Source of the DNA: Mycolicibacter terrae
Lineage (GTDB): Bacteria; Actinomycetota; Actinomycetes; Mycobacteriales; Mycobacteriaceae
NCBI RefSeq assembly: GCF_010727125.1
Contig: NZ_AP022564.1
Coordinates: forward strand, 2,790,001-2,854,000
Length of the DNA stretch: 64,000 nt
Direction of reading: 5' to 3'
Shown piece after piece: positions 28,460 through 37,390 of this stretch. The position numbers were made by a program, and so were the translations under genes. Within the stretch, counting starts at the first letter, position 1; every line of letters begins with the position of its first letter. Under the pieces are notes generated by a model that was given only the letters and a program-made list of their open reading frames with translations, was not told where the DNA came from and searched no databases.

Positions 28460-29545
28460 TCAGTCCACGGTCCAGGTGTCGCGGCCACGCAGCAGCGCCT
28501 GGAGTGCGGCGGTGTCGTGTGCGCTTGCCTGCCGGGCTTCGGCGATCTGCGCGCGCGCCTGGTCGTCGTAGGTGGGCTTGCTGATCTTGCGGAAGATACC
28601 CATCGGGAAGTGCGACAGGTCCTGCTCGGAGAGCCGCGACAGCGCGAACGCGTAGGAGGAATCGGCCAGGGTGGCGTCGTGCACGACGATCTGGTCGGCC
28701 GAAACGTTCGCGGTCTTGGCGACCTCGAGTCCGTAGCCGGTCTTGATCACGCAAAACTCGTCCTCCGCGCCGAAGACGATCCGCTCGCCGTGGCGGAGGT
28801 TGATGATGCGGTTCTCGGCACCGTCCTTGCGCAGCAGGTCGAACGAGCCGTCGTTGAAGACCGGGCAGTCCTGCAGGATCTCCACCAGCGCCGAGCCGCG
28901 GTGCTCCATCGCGCCCCGCAGCACCTCGGTGAGGCCCTTGCGGTCGGAGTCCAACGCCCGCCCGACGAAGGTCGCCTCGGCGCCGATCGCCAGCGAGACC
29001 GGGTTGAACGGGTTGTCCAGCGAACCGAACGGCGTCGACTTGGTGATCTTGCCGGTCTCCGACGTCGGCGAGTACTGCCCCTTGGTCAGACCGTAGATCC
29101 GGTTGTTGAACAACAGGATGGTGATGTTGACGTTGCGGCGCAGGGTATGGATCAGGTGGTTGCCACCGATCGACAGCGCATCGCCGTCACCGGTGATCAG
29201 GAACACCGACAGGTCCTCGCGGGCGGTCGCCAGCCCGGTGGCGAACGTCGGGCCGCGACCGTGGATCGAGTGCACCCCATAGGTGTTCATGTAGTACGGG
29301 AAACGGCTGGAGCAGCCGATACCGCTGACGAACACCACGTTCTCCCGGCGCACCCCCAGCTCGGGCAGGAAGTTGCGCATCGTGTTGAGGATGGCGTAGT
29401 CGCCACACCCCGGGCACCAGCGCACCTCCTGGTCGGAGGTGAAGTCCTTCGACTTCTGCGCCTCGTCGGTGGTGGGCACCCCGCTCAGGGCGGTCAGCCC
29501 CAGCTCGGTACCGACCAGTGATTCGGCCGTGAGATCTGCGGTCAT
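28460..29545 (-). CDS. korB: 2-oxoglutarate:ferredoxin oxidoreductase, beta subunit
   Basis: A 361-aa thiamine-diphosphate subunit. RWCPGCGDYAILN, GIGCSSRFPYYM and the later ILQDCPVFND give the cysteines for a [4Fe-4S] cluster, and GDGDALSIGGNHLIH to LLFNNRIYGLTKGQ is the ThDP/Mg2+ motif. Together with KorA it converts 2-oxoglutarate to succinyl-CoA with ferredoxin, a CoA- and NAD-independent bypass of the usual dehydrogenase. The ATG at 29545 overlaps the korA stop (ATGA). Orthologous position: Rv2454c. Confidence 0.95.
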   Translation of the reverse strand: MTADLTAESLVGTELGLTALSGVPTTDEAQKSKDFTSDQEVRWCPGCGDYAILNTMRNFLPELGVRRENVVFVSGIGCSSRFPYYMNTYGVHSIHGRGPTFATGLATAREDLSVFLITGDGDALSIGGNHLIHTLRRNVNITILLFNNRIYGLTKGQYSPTSETGKITKSTPFGSLDNPFNPVSLAIGAEATFVGRALDSDRKGLTEVLRGAMEHRGSALVEILQDCPVFNDGSFDLLRKDGAENRIINLRHGERIVFGAEDEFCVIKTGYGLEVAKTANVSADQIVVHDATLADSSYAFALSRLSEQDLSHFPMGIFRKISKPTYDDQARAQIAEARQASAHDTAALQALLRGRDTWTVD

Positions 29546-31554
29546 GAGTTCGCTCCTGCTGTACCCGCAATGGTGACCGCCGCGGCCTTGGCCAGCGACG
29601 CCTTCTCGTTCTCCCGCGCGGCCAGCGTCCCGGCCAGCGCGTCGTCGATGATCCCCTCCACCTCGTCGGCGAGGAATGCCTTTCCGGCCACCTTGGTCAC
29701 GGACTGGATGTCGACCAGGTAGCGGCCGCGCAGCAGCAGCGCCAACTGGCCCAGGTTCATCTCGGGCAGCACCACCTTCGGGTAGTGCCGCAGCACCTCG
29801 CCCAGGTTGGCCGGCAGCGGGTTGAGGTAGCGCAGATGCGCCTGCGCCACCTTGACGCCGCCGCGCCGGACCCGCCGGCACGCCTCGGCGATCGGGCCGT
29901 ACGAGCTGCCCCAACCCAGCAGCAGCAACTCGGCGTCGCCACTCGGGTCGTCGACGACCAGGTCGGGAACCTTGATGCCGTCGATCTTGGCCTGACGCAG
30001 GCGAACCATCAGATCGTGGTTGGCCGGCTCGTAGGAGATCTCCCCGGAGCCGTTGGCCTTCTCCAGCCCACCGATCCGGTGCTCGAGACCCGGGGTGCCG
30101 GGGATGGCGAACTGGCGGGCCAGGGTCTCCGGGTCACGCGCGTAGGGCTGGAAGGGCTCGCCGGCCTTGGCCAGGTTGCGCTCGATGGGTTCCATCGCGC
30201 TGATGTCGGGAATGCGCCACGGCTCGGACCCGTTGGCGATCGCACCGTCGGACAACAGCACCACCGGAGTGCGGTAGGCCAGCGCGATCCGCACGGCCTC
30301 GATGGCCGCCTCGAAGCAGTCCGACGGCGTGCACGGCGCCAGCACCACGACCGGCGACTCGCCGTTGCGGCCGTACAGCGCCTGCAGCAGGTCCGCCTGC
30401 TCGGTCTTGGTCGGCAGGCCGGTCGACGGGCCGCCACGCTGGACGTCGATCAACAACAGCGGCAGTTCGGTCATCACGGCCAGGCCCAGCGCCTCGGCCT
30501 TGAGCGCCAAGCCCGGGCCGGAGGTGCTGGTGACGCCCAGCGCGCCGCCGTAGGAGGCGCCGATCGCCGCGCCGATACCGGCGATCTCGTCCTCGGCCTG
30601 GAAGGTCAGCACGTTGAGGTTCTTGTGCTTGGACAGCTCGTGCAGGATGTCCGAGGCCGGGGTGATCGGGTAGGTCCCCAGTACCACCTGGGTGTCGGCC
30701 AACTGGCCGGCGGCGATGACGCCGTAGGCCAGCGCGGTGTTGCCCGAGATCTGGCGGTACTCGCCCGGCGGCAGCTTGGCCGGCGAGATCTCGTAGGTGG
30801 TGCCGAACGCCTCGGTGGTCTCGCCGTAGTTCCAACCAGCCTTGAGCGCCAGCACATTGGCATCGGCGACGTCGGGCTTCTTGGCGAACTTCTCCCGGAT
30901 GAAACTTTCGCTGTGGGCGAGTTCGCGGCCGTACATCCAGGACAGCAGGCCGAGCGCGAACATGTTCTTGGCGCGGGCGCCGTCTTTTTTGGTCGCGCCG
31001 ATCGCCTCGACCGCGCCCAGCGTCAGGGAGGTCATCGCGACCGGGACCACCACGTAGTCGGTGAGCTCGTCGGTCTCCAGCGGGCTGGCCTCGTAGCCGA
31101 TCTTGGCCAGGTTGCGCTTGGTGAACTCGTCGGAGTTGACGATCACCATCCCGCCGCGGGGCAGGTCGCCGATGTTGGCCTTGAGGGCGGCGGGGTTCAT
31201 CGCCACCAGCACGTCGGGGCGGTCACCGGCCGTCAGGATGTCGAAGTCGGCGATCTGGATCTGGAACGACGACACGCCCGGCAGGGTGCCCTGAGGAGCG
31301 CGAATCTCGGCAGGGTAGTTGGGCTGGGTGGCCAGGTCGTTGCCGAACAGCGCCGCCTCGGAGGTGAAGCGATCGCCGGTGAGCTGCATGCCGTCACCGG
31401 AGTCCCCGGCGAAACGGATCACGACTTTCTCGAGTTTTTGGCGCCCGGGCGCCGACCCGGCTCCGTTACCGCTCGGACCCACGGCCCCGCCTTCCATCAC
31501 TGTCTCCCCGGGCTCGCACAGCGCGGCTGGCGTACCCACATTTTTTTCTGTCAC
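29542..31554 (-). CDS. korA: 2-oxoglutarate:ferredoxin oxidoreductase, fused gamma-alpha subunit
   Basis: A 670-aa protein. The gamma part spans roughly residues 40-230 (KVVIRFAGDSGDGMQLTGD, NYPAEIRAPQGTLPGV), and the alpha part follows with GNTALAYGVIAAGQL, YPITPASDILHELSKH, TSTSGPGLALKAEALG and QRGGPSTGLPTKTEQADL. The fusion is standard for mycobacteria. The start is GTG at 31554; the first ~35 residues are low-complexity, so a later start is possible. A 26-bp inverted repeat lies 30 bp upstream. It is coupled to korB by ATGA. Orthologous position: Rv2455c. Confidence 0.95.
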   Translation of the reverse strand: MTEKNVGTPAALCEPGETVMEGGAVGPSGNGAGSAPGRQKLEKVVIRFAGDSGDGMQLTGDRFTSEAALFGNDLATQPNYPAEIRAPQGTLPGVSSFQIQIADFDILTAGDRPDVLVAMNPAALKANIGDLPRGGMVIVNSDEFTKRNLAKIGYEASPLETDELTDYVVVPVAMTSLTLGAVEAIGATKKDGARAKNMFALGLLSWMYGRELAHSESFIREKFAKKPDVADANVLALKAGWNYGETTEAFGTTYEISPAKLPPGEYRQISGNTALAYGVIAAGQLADTQVVLGTYPITPASDILHELSKHKNLNVLTFQAEDEIAGIGAAIGASYGGALGVTSTSGPGLALKAEALGLAVMTELPLLLIDVQRGGPSTGLPTKTEQADLLQALYGRNGESPVVVLAPCTPSDCFEAAIEAVRIALAYRTPVVLLSDGAIANGSEPWRIPDISAMEPIERNLAKAGEPFQPYARDPETLARQFAIPGTPGLEHRIGGLEKANGSGEISYEPANHDLMVRLRQAKIDGIKVPDLVVDDPSGDAELLLLGWGSSYGPIAEACRRVRRGGVKVAQAHLRYLNPLPANLGEVLRHYPKVVLPEMNLGQLALLLRGRYLVDIQSVTKVAGKAFLADEVEGIIDDALAGTLAARENEKASLAKAAAVTIAGTAGANS

Positions 31555-31583
31555 TGGCGGTACCGATTATTGCACCGTTCTTA

Positions 31584-31609
31584 GAGACGGTTCGACGCCA
31601 CACCGTCTC
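31584..31609. promoter_or_regulatory. Inverted repeat upstream of korA
   Basis: GAGACGGT and ACCGTCTC are perfect 8-bp arms with a 10-base spacer. It ends 30 bp before the korA GTG, where an operator or a leader hairpin would be expected. No regulator gene is adjacent. Confidence 0.4.
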
Positions 31610-31744
31610 GCAACCCTACCGACTTATTGTTAAACCCCGACGTCACGGCCGAGTTCTCGGACCATTGGGTACCGAAATGTGGTTTTGGTCACGTTTGGCG
31701 GCAACTCAACTTTAAGAAAGTTTCACTACCGGTGAGTAACCTTC

Positions 31745-31765
31745 GGCGGCGCGGGTGGCGCCGCC
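31745..31765 (-). terminator. Hairpin after clpX
   Basis: GGCGGCGC and GCGCCGCC form an 8-bp GC stem with a 5-base loop, 5 bp beyond the clpX stop. There is no U tract, as is common for mycobacterial terminators. Confidence 0.6.
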
Positions 31766-31770
31766 GGGGA

Positions 31771-33054
31771 TCAGGCGCTCTTGTCGCGACGCTCGGCGCG
31801 TGAGGTCTTGCGCGGAACGATCGTCGGCAACACGTTGTCCTGCACCGTCTCCTTGGTCACCACGACTTTGGCGACGTCGTTGCGGCTGGGGATGTCATAC
31901 ATCACCGGCAGCAGCACTTCCTCCATGATCGCGCGCAGCCCACGGGCCCCGGTGCCGCGGTGGATGGCCTGATCGGCGATCGCCTCCAGCGCGTCCTGGC
32001 TGAACTCCAGTTCCACCCCGTCCATCTCGAACAGCCGGGTGTACTGCTTCACCAGAGCATTCTTCGGCTCCGAGAGGATCTTGACCAAGGATTCCATGTC
32101 GAGGTTGGTCACCGAGGCCACCACCGGCAGCCGGCCGATGAACTCCGGGATCAATCCGAACTTGATCAGGTCTTCGGGCATCACCTCGGCGAAGTGGTCG
32201 ACGGTGTCGACCTCCGCCTTGGACCGGACCTCGGCACCAAAACCCAAGCCGCGCTTGCCGACCCGGTCGGAGACGATCTTCTCCAGTCCGGCGAACGCCC
32301 CGGCCACGATGAACAGCACGTTGGTGGTGTCGATCTGGATGAACTCCTGGTGCGGGTGCTTGCGCCCGCCCTGCGGGGGAACCGACGCCTGGGTGCCCTC
32401 CAGGATCTTCAGCAACGCCTGCTGTACGCCCTCGCCGGAGACGTCGCGGGTGATCGACGGGTTCTCGCTCTTGCGGGCGATCTTGTCGACCTCGTCGATG
32501 TAGACGATCCCGGTCTCGGCGCGCTTGACGTCATAGTCGGCGGCCTGAATCAGCTTGAGCAGAATGTTCTCCACGTCCTCGCCGACGTAGCCCGCCTCGG
32601 TCAGCGCGGTGGCGTCGGCGATCGCGAACGGCACGTTGAGCATCTTGGCCAGGGTCTGGGCCAAATAGGTCTTGCCGCAGCCGGTGGGGCCCAGCATCAA
32701 GATGTTGGACTTGGTCAGCTCTACCGGCTCACCGGACCGGGAATCGCGACTCTTCTCGCCGGCCTGGATGCGCTTGTAGTGGTTGTAGACGGCGACCGCC
32801 AGCGTGCGCTTGGCCGTGTCCTGACCGATGACATAGCCCTCCAGGAAGTCCCGGATCTCAGCGGGCTTGGGCAGCTCGTCGAGCTTGACGTCGTCGGCGT
32901 CGGCCAGCTCCTCTTCGATGATCTCGTTGCACAGGTCGATGCACTCATCGCAGATGTAGACGCCCGGACCCGCGATGAGCTTCTTGACCTGCTTCTGGCT
33001 CTTCCCGCAGAACGAACATTTCAGCAAGTCACCGCCGTCTCCGATGCGCGCCAT
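31771..33054 (-). CDS. clpX: ClpX, ATPase subunit of Clp protease
   Basis: A 427-aa AAA+ unfoldase. The N-terminal zinc domain has Cys13, Cys16, Cys35 and Cys38. Walker A is [15 protein letters not shown], Walker B is [11 protein letters not shown], and the ClpP-contact region IGF-loop and sensor 2 ([21 protein letters not shown]) are present. It feeds the ClpP1P2 peptidase encoded 1.2 kb away but on a separate transcript, because mmuM lies between. Orthologous position: Rv2457c. Confidence 0.97.
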   Translation of the reverse strand: MARIGDGGDLLKCSFCGKSQKQVKKLIAGPGVYICDECIDLCNEIIEEELADADDVKLDELPKPAEIRDFLEGYVIGQDTAKRTLAVAVYNHYKRIQAGEKSRDSRSGEPVELTKSNILMLGPTGCGKTYLAQTLAKMLNVPFAIADATALTEAGYVGEDVENILLKLIQAADYDVKRAETGIVYIDEVDKIARKSENPSITRDVSGEGVQQALLKILEGTQASVPPQGGRKHPHQEFIQIDTTNVLFIVAGAFAGLEKIVSDRVGKRGLGFGAEVRSKAEVDTVDHFAEVMPEDLIKFGLIPEFIGRLPVVASVTNLDMESLVKILSEPKNALVKQYTRLFEMDGVELEFSQDALEAIADQAIHRGTGARGLRAIMEEVLLPVMYDIPSRNDVAKVVVTKETVQDNVLPTIVPRKTSRAERRDKSA

Positions 33055-33311
33055 GGTGCGTTAGGACCTACTTCCTGTTCGCCGTTCGTCGTCGGGGTAC
33101 CGGTGTCTGCCCCGACGCTACCCGCTCATTCCGGTGCGAGGCGACCTATAAGGCCGAATCGCGTCGTTGGTATTTCGTTTCTGGGCCGGTATGTCTGCTC
33201 CACGAAGATATCGCCCGTGCCGCCATCCCTTGCGTGTGACGCGCTGGCGTGGCGTGAGCGTGTCGTCGCCGTTACCCGGCCGTGAGACAGGCGGCACCGA
33301 GGAGCCATACA

Positions 33312-34250
33312 GTGGCGAACGTGGGGTTCGCCGTGCCCGACCATACCGTGCTAGTCGCCGATGGCGGGCTGGCAACCGAACTGGAAGCCCGCGGTGCCGT
33401 CCTGTCGGATCCGCTGTGGTCGGCCCGGTTGCTGCTCGACGCCCCCGCGGACATCGCCGCCGTACACGCCGCGTTCTTCGCCGCCGGGGCGATGATCGCG
33501 ACCGCTGCCAGCTACCAGGCCAGCTTCGACGGTTTCGCCGCCCGCGGGATCGACCGTGCCGGCGCGGAAGCGTTGCTGCGCCGCAGCGTGGAACTGGCCC
33601 GCGCGACGGCGCGCGCCGCCGACGACACCACCCGCTGGGTGGCGGCATCGGTCGGCCCGTACGGCGCCGCCCGTGCAGATGGTTCGGAATACCTTGGCCG
33701 GTACGGACTTTCGGTCGCCCAGCTGGCGGCTTGGCACCGGCCCCGGCTGGAGGTCCTGGCCGCCACCGAAGCTGACGTGCTCGCGCTGGAAACCGTGCCC
33801 GACGTCGACGAAGCCGAGGCCCTGGTGGGCCTGGTACGCGAAGCGGAAGTACCGGCCTGGCTCAGCTACACCATCGACGGCGCATCGACCCGTGCGGGCC
33901 AGCCGCTGCGGGACGCCTTCGCCGTCGCCGCCGGGGTGCCACAGATCGTCGCGGTCGGGGTGAACTGCTGCGCACCCCAGGATGTGCTGCCGGCCATCGC
34001 AATTGCCCGCGAGGTCACCGGCAAGCCGGTGATCGTCTACCCCAACAGCGGGGAGGACTGGGACGCCCGGCATCGTCGCTGGGCCGGGCCGGCGCGCTTC
34101 TCCCCCGAGCTGGTGCCGCAGTGGGTGGCCGCCGGAGCGCGCATCGTCGGTGGCTGCTGCCGGGTTAGTCCGGCCGACATCGCGGCCGTGGCGGCCGCAT
34201 TACGCCGAACGTGCACTCAGCGCGAAAATCCCTCCGGAAATTCGCGCTGA
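33312..34250 (+). CDS. mmuM: Homocysteine S-methyltransferase
   Basis: A 312-aa barrel enzyme that methylates homocysteine to methionine, typically from S-methylmethionine. LVADGGLATELEARG is the family start, GVNCCAPQDVL supplies one zinc Cys and GGCCRVSPADI the other pair. GTG at 33312 is chosen because GAGGAG lies 7 bases upstream; a GTG at 33282 is in frame but lacks a site. The stop codon lies within the right arm of a 17-bp-stem hairpin. Orthologous position: Rv2458. Confidence 0.92.
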   Translation: MANVGFAVPDHTVLVADGGLATELEARGAVLSDPLWSARLLLDAPADIAAVHAAFFAAGAMIATAASYQASFDGFAARGIDRAGAEALLRRSVELARATARAADDTTRWVAASVGPYGAARADGSEYLGRYGLSVAQLAAWHRPRLEVLAATEADVLALETVPDVDEAEALVGLVREAEVPAWLSYTIDGASTRAGQPLRDAFAVAAGVPQIVAVGVNCCAPQDVLPAIAIAREVTGKPVIVYPNSGEDWDARHRRWAGPARFSPELVPQWVAAGARIVGGCCRVSPADIAAVAAALRRTCTQRENPSGNSR

Positions 34251-34257
34251 GTGCACG
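34210..34257. terminator. 17-bp-stem hairpin across the mmuM stop
   Basis: CGTGCACTCAGCGCGAA and its exact reverse complement are separated by 14 bases. It sits between convergent mmuM and clpP2, with the mmuM TGA (34248-34250) inside the right arm. It probably acts as a bidirectional terminator. Confidence 0.75.
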
Positions 34258-34276
34258 CTCGGTGTTGCACAGCTAG

Positions 34277-34924
34277 CTACGCCGTCTGCGCCGAGAGCTT
34301 GCGGTACTCCAGAACGGTGTCGATGATCCCGTAGTCCTTGGCCTCGGCGGCGGTGAGGATCTTGTCCCGATCGGTGTCCTTGCGGATCACCTCGGGGTCC
34401 TTGCCGGTGTGGTTGGCCAGGGTCGACTCCATCAGGGTCCGCATCCGCTCGATCTCGGCGGCCTGGATCTCCAGGTCGGAGAACTGACCCTGGATCACCC
34501 CCGACAGCGACGGCTGGTGGATCAGCACCCGCGCGTTGGGCAGCGCCATCCGCTTGCCCGGCGTGCCCGCGGCCAGCAGCACCGCGGCGGCCGAGGCAGC
34601 CTGACCCAGGCAGACCGTCTGGATGTCGGCCCGCACGTACTGCATGGTGTCGTAGATCGCCATCAGCGAGGTGAACGAGCCGCCCGGGGAGTTGATGTAC
34701 ATGGTGATGTCACGGTCGGGATCCAGCGATTCCAGCACCAGCAGCTGGGCCATGATGTCGTTGGCCGACGCGTCGTCGACCTGCACGCCGAGGAAGATGA
34801 TGCGCTCCTCGAACAGCTTGTTGTACGGGTTGGACTCCTTGACGCCCCAGCTGGAGTGCTCGACGAACGACGGCAGGATGTAGCGCGCCTGCGGCTGGAT
34901 TGCTCGCATGGTTTCAAGGTTCAT
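34277..34924 (-). CDS. clpP2: ClpP2, Clp protease proteolytic subunit 2
   Basis: A 215-aa serine peptidase subunit. The triad is Ser111 ([14 protein letters not shown]), His136 (RVLIHQPSL) and Asp187 (KDTDRDKIL). In mycobacteria ClpP1 and ClpP2 form a mixed double-heptamer that is essential and works with ClpX or ClpC1. The ATG overlaps the clpP1 stop (ATGA), which suits equal synthesis of the two subunits. Orthologous position: Rv2460c. Confidence 0.96.
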   Translation of the reverse strand: MNLETMRAIQPQARYILPSFVEHSSWGVKESNPYNKLFEERIIFLGVQVDDASANDIMAQLLVLESLDPDRDITMYINSPGGSFTSLMAIYDTMQYVRADIQTVCLGQAASAAAVLLAAGTPGKRMALPNARVLIHQPSLSGVIQGQFSDLEIQAAEIERMRTLMESTLANHTGKDPEVIRKDTDRDKILTAAEAKDYGIIDTVLEYRKLSAQTA

Positions 34925-35499
34925 TTTGCGGCTCCGTTGGTGTGGGCGCGAGTGATGATGTGGTCGACGAAGCCGTATTCCAGGGCTTCGGCGGCGGTGA
35001 ACCAGCGGTCGCGGTCGGAGTCCGCCTCGATGCGCTCGATCGGCTGACCGGTGAATTCGGCGTTGAGCCGGAACATCTCTTTCTTGATGACCGCGAACTG
35101 TTCGGCCTGGATCGCGATGTCGGCGGCGCTGCCGGTCACCCCGCCCAGCGGCTGGTGCATCAGGATCCGGGCGTGCGGCAGCGCGTAACGCTTGCCCTTG
35201 GTGCCCGCCGCGAGCAGGAACTCGCCCATCGAGGCGGCCATGCCCATCGCGTAGGTGGCGACGTCACAGGGCGCCAGCACCATGGTGTCGTAGATCGCCA
35301 TCCCGGCGCTGATCGAACCGCCCGGGGAGTTGATGTACAGCGAGATGTCCTTGGTCGGATCCTCGGCCGCCAGCAGCAGGATCTGCGCGCACAGCCGGTT
35401 GGCGATGTCGTCGTCCACCTGCGACCCCAGGAAGATGATGCGTTCTCGCAGTAACCGCTCGTATACGGAGTCGACGAGATTCAGACCGGGCTGGCTCAC
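34921..35499 (-). CDS. clpP1: ClpP1, Clp protease proteolytic subunit 1
   Basis: A 192-aa subunit with Ser90 ([11 protein letters not shown]), His115 (ILMHQPLGG) and Asp164 (SDRDRWF). It starts with GTG at 35499. It is the first gene of clpP1-clpP2. The 106 bp to tig should hold the promoter; I found no clear ClgR site there. Orthologous position: Rv2461c. Confidence 0.96.
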   Translation of the reverse strand: MSQPGLNLVDSVYERLLRERIIFLGSQVDDDIANRLCAQILLLAAEDPTKDISLYINSPGGSISAGMAIYDTMVLAPCDVATYAMGMAASMGEFLLAAGTKGKRYALPHARILMHQPLGGVTGSAADIAIQAEQFAVIKKEMFRLNAEFTGQPIERIEADSDRDRWFTAAEALEYGFVDHIITRAHTNGAAK

Positions 35500-35605
35500 A
35501 GTGGGATACCTGCTTTCTCGAGATTCATATGCCGAGACCTGTTTAAGACCCTAACGAACCGGCGGCGCTGTGGGCGGCCCGAACCGGCTTCGTTCGCTTA
35601 CAGCG

Positions 35606-37027
35606 TCACTCGTCGGATGCCGCCTCGGCCTCGACCGCGTCGTCTGCGGCCCCCTCTGCCCCCTCAGCCCCGCTGGCCCCGTCGTCCCCGTCGTCCCCGG
35701 CGGTCTTGTCGGCACCGAAGAACTCGGCGGTGTCGATCACGTTGCCGTCGGTGTCGCTGACCGAGGCGGCCCGCACCGCCGCTGCCAGCGCCATACCCCG
35801 ACGCACGTCGGCGAAGACCGCGGGCAACTGGTTGTTCTGCTGCAGGAACTGCATCAGCTGCTGGGGTGCGATGCCGTACTGACGCGACATCAGCACCAGG
35901 TGCTGGGTGAGATCGTTCTGGCCCACCTGGATCTCGAGCTTGTCGCCGAGCGCGTCGAGCAACAGTTGGGTCTTGACCGACTTCTCGGCCTCGGCGCGGG
36001 TCTCGGCGTCGAACTCGGCCCGCGAGGAGCCCTGCTCCTGAAGCGCCTCGGCGAACTTGTTCTCGTCGTGGTCGAGACCGTGCAGGGCGTTGTGCAGCGC
36101 ATTGTCGACGTGCGCCTGCACCACGGCTTCGGGCAGCGGCATGTCGACCTGCTCGACCAGCGCCGCCAGCGTCGCCTCACGGATCTTCTCGGCCTGCTGG
36201 ATGCGCTTGGTCCGGGAGACCTGCTCGGCGAGGTTCTCCCGCAGTTCGGCGATGGTGTCGAATTCGCTGGCCAATTGCGCGAACTCGTCGTCGGCCTCCG
36301 GCAACTCGCGTTCCTTGACCGACTGAACCGTGACGGTCACCTCGGCTTCCTTGCCGGCGTGCGGGCCGGCGGCCAGGGTGGTGGTGAAGGACTTGCTCTC
36401 ACCGGCCGACAGCCCCACGATGGCGTCGTCGAGGCCCTCGATGAGCTGACCCGATCCGACCTCGTGCGACAGGCCCTCGGTGGCGGCCCCCTCCACCGTT
36501 TCGCCGTCGACCGTGGCATCCAGATCGATCGAAACGAAGTCGCCCTCGGCGGCCGGGCGCTCGACACCGGTCAGCGTGCCGAACCGGGCGCGCAGCGACT
36601 GCAGCTCGACGTCGACCTCGTCGTCTTCGACCTCGATCGGGTCCACGCTGATCGTGAGCTGCTCCAAATCGGGCAACGCGATGTCCGGCCGCACGTCGAC
36701 CTCGGCGGTGAAGGTGATCTGGTCACCGTCGTCGAGCTTGGTGACCTCGATGTCGGGCTGACCCAGGGGCTTGAGGTCCGAGCTGGTCACCGCCTCGCTA
36801 TAGCGGCTGGGCAGGGCCTCGTTGACCACCTGCTGCAACACCGCGGCGCGGCCGAACCGGGCCTCGATGAGCTTGGCCGGCGCCTTGCCCGGCCGGAAGC
36901 CCGGCATCCGCACCTGCTGCGCCAGCTGCTTGTAGGTCCGGTCGAAGTCCGGCTGCAACTCGGTGAACGGCACCTCCACGTTGATGCGAACCCGGGTGGG
37001 GGTCAGCTGCTCGACGGTGCTCTTCAC
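35606..37027 (-). CDS. tig: Trigger factor chaperone
   Basis: A 473-aa ribosome-bound chaperone and prolyl isomerase. The ribosome-binding signature is [19 protein letters not shown] near residue 45, the FKBP-type PPIase domain follows ([16 protein letters not shown] to [14 protein letters not shown]), and a long helical C-terminal domain ends in a very acidic Asp/Glu/Ala tail (about the last 35 residues). It starts with GTG at 37027, with GAGGAG 7 bases upstream. Orthologous position: Rv2462c. It is next to clpP1P2, linking folding and proteolysis. Confidence 0.97.
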   Translation of the reverse strand: MKSTVEQLTPTRVRINVEVPFTELQPDFDRTYKQLAQQVRMPGFRPGKAPAKLIEARFGRAAVLQQVVNEALPSRYSEAVTSSDLKPLGQPDIEVTKLDDGDQITFTAEVDVRPDIALPDLEQLTISVDPIEVEDDEVDVELQSLRARFGTLTGVERPAAEGDFVSIDLDATVDGETVEGAATEGLSHEVGSGQLIEGLDDAIVGLSAGESKSFTTTLAAGPHAGKEAEVTVTVQSVKERELPEADDEFAQLASEFDTIAELRENLAEQVSRTKRIQQAEKIREATLAALVEQVDMPLPEAVVQAHVDNALHNALHGLDHDENKFAEALQEQGSSRAEFDAETRAEAEKSVKTQLLLDALGDKLEIQVGQNDLTQHLVLMSRQYGIAPQQLMQFLQQNNQLPAVFADVRRGMALAAAVRAASVSDTDGNVIDTAEFFGADKTAGDDGDDGASGAEGAEGAADDAVEAEAASDE

Positions 37028-37082
37028 GGGCGTACTCCTCGATATCGTTGACGGTCAGTCGTGCCGGTGCGGCGCGCGCTGT

Positions 37083-37159
37083 TGGTCGGGGTGACAGGAT
37101 TTGAACCTGCGGCCTTCCGCTCCCAAAGCGGATGCGCTACCAAGCTGCGCTACACCCCG
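37083..37159 (-). tRNA. tRNA-Pro (anticodon TGG)
   Basis: The gene folds as a cloverleaf: acceptor CGGGGTG pairs with CACCCCG, the anticodon loop is TTTGGGA (TGG), and the T-loop is GGTTCAAATCC. Discriminator A is followed by an encoded CCA. Confidence 0.97.
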
Positions 37160-37283
37160 CACTGACCAGGCGATCCTACGGCCCGGCGCCGACGGCAAGA
37201 CAGCCGCCCGCACGGCACGGCCGCACGGGGAGTGCCAATTGGATTTGAGGCCGACTACGCCGGTACAGTCTGCCCTGGATATT

Positions 37284-37354
37284 GCGGGCGTAGCTCAATG
37301 GTAGAGCCCTAGTCTTCCAAACTAGCTACGCGGGTTCGATTCCCGTCGCCCGCT
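37284..37354 (+). tRNA. tRNA-Gly (anticodon TCC)
   Basis: Acceptor GCGGGCG pairs with CGCCCGC. The anticodon stem CTAGT/ACTAG closes the loop CTTCCAA (TCC). The T-loop is GGTTCGATTCC. CCA is not encoded. It lies 36 bp ahead of lipP. Confidence 0.97.
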
Positions 37355-37390
37355 CGAAACGGGGATTTTCCCTGGCAGGAAGGCACGCCA

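Noticed and set aside
29785..31584. Long open frame antisense to korA (about 600 codons) and similar long antisense frames over rne, folC, gdh and ettA
   Set aside because: They mirror the codon pattern of the real genes in high-GC DNA, contain low-complexity Arg/Gly/Gln/His sequence and have no family motifs.
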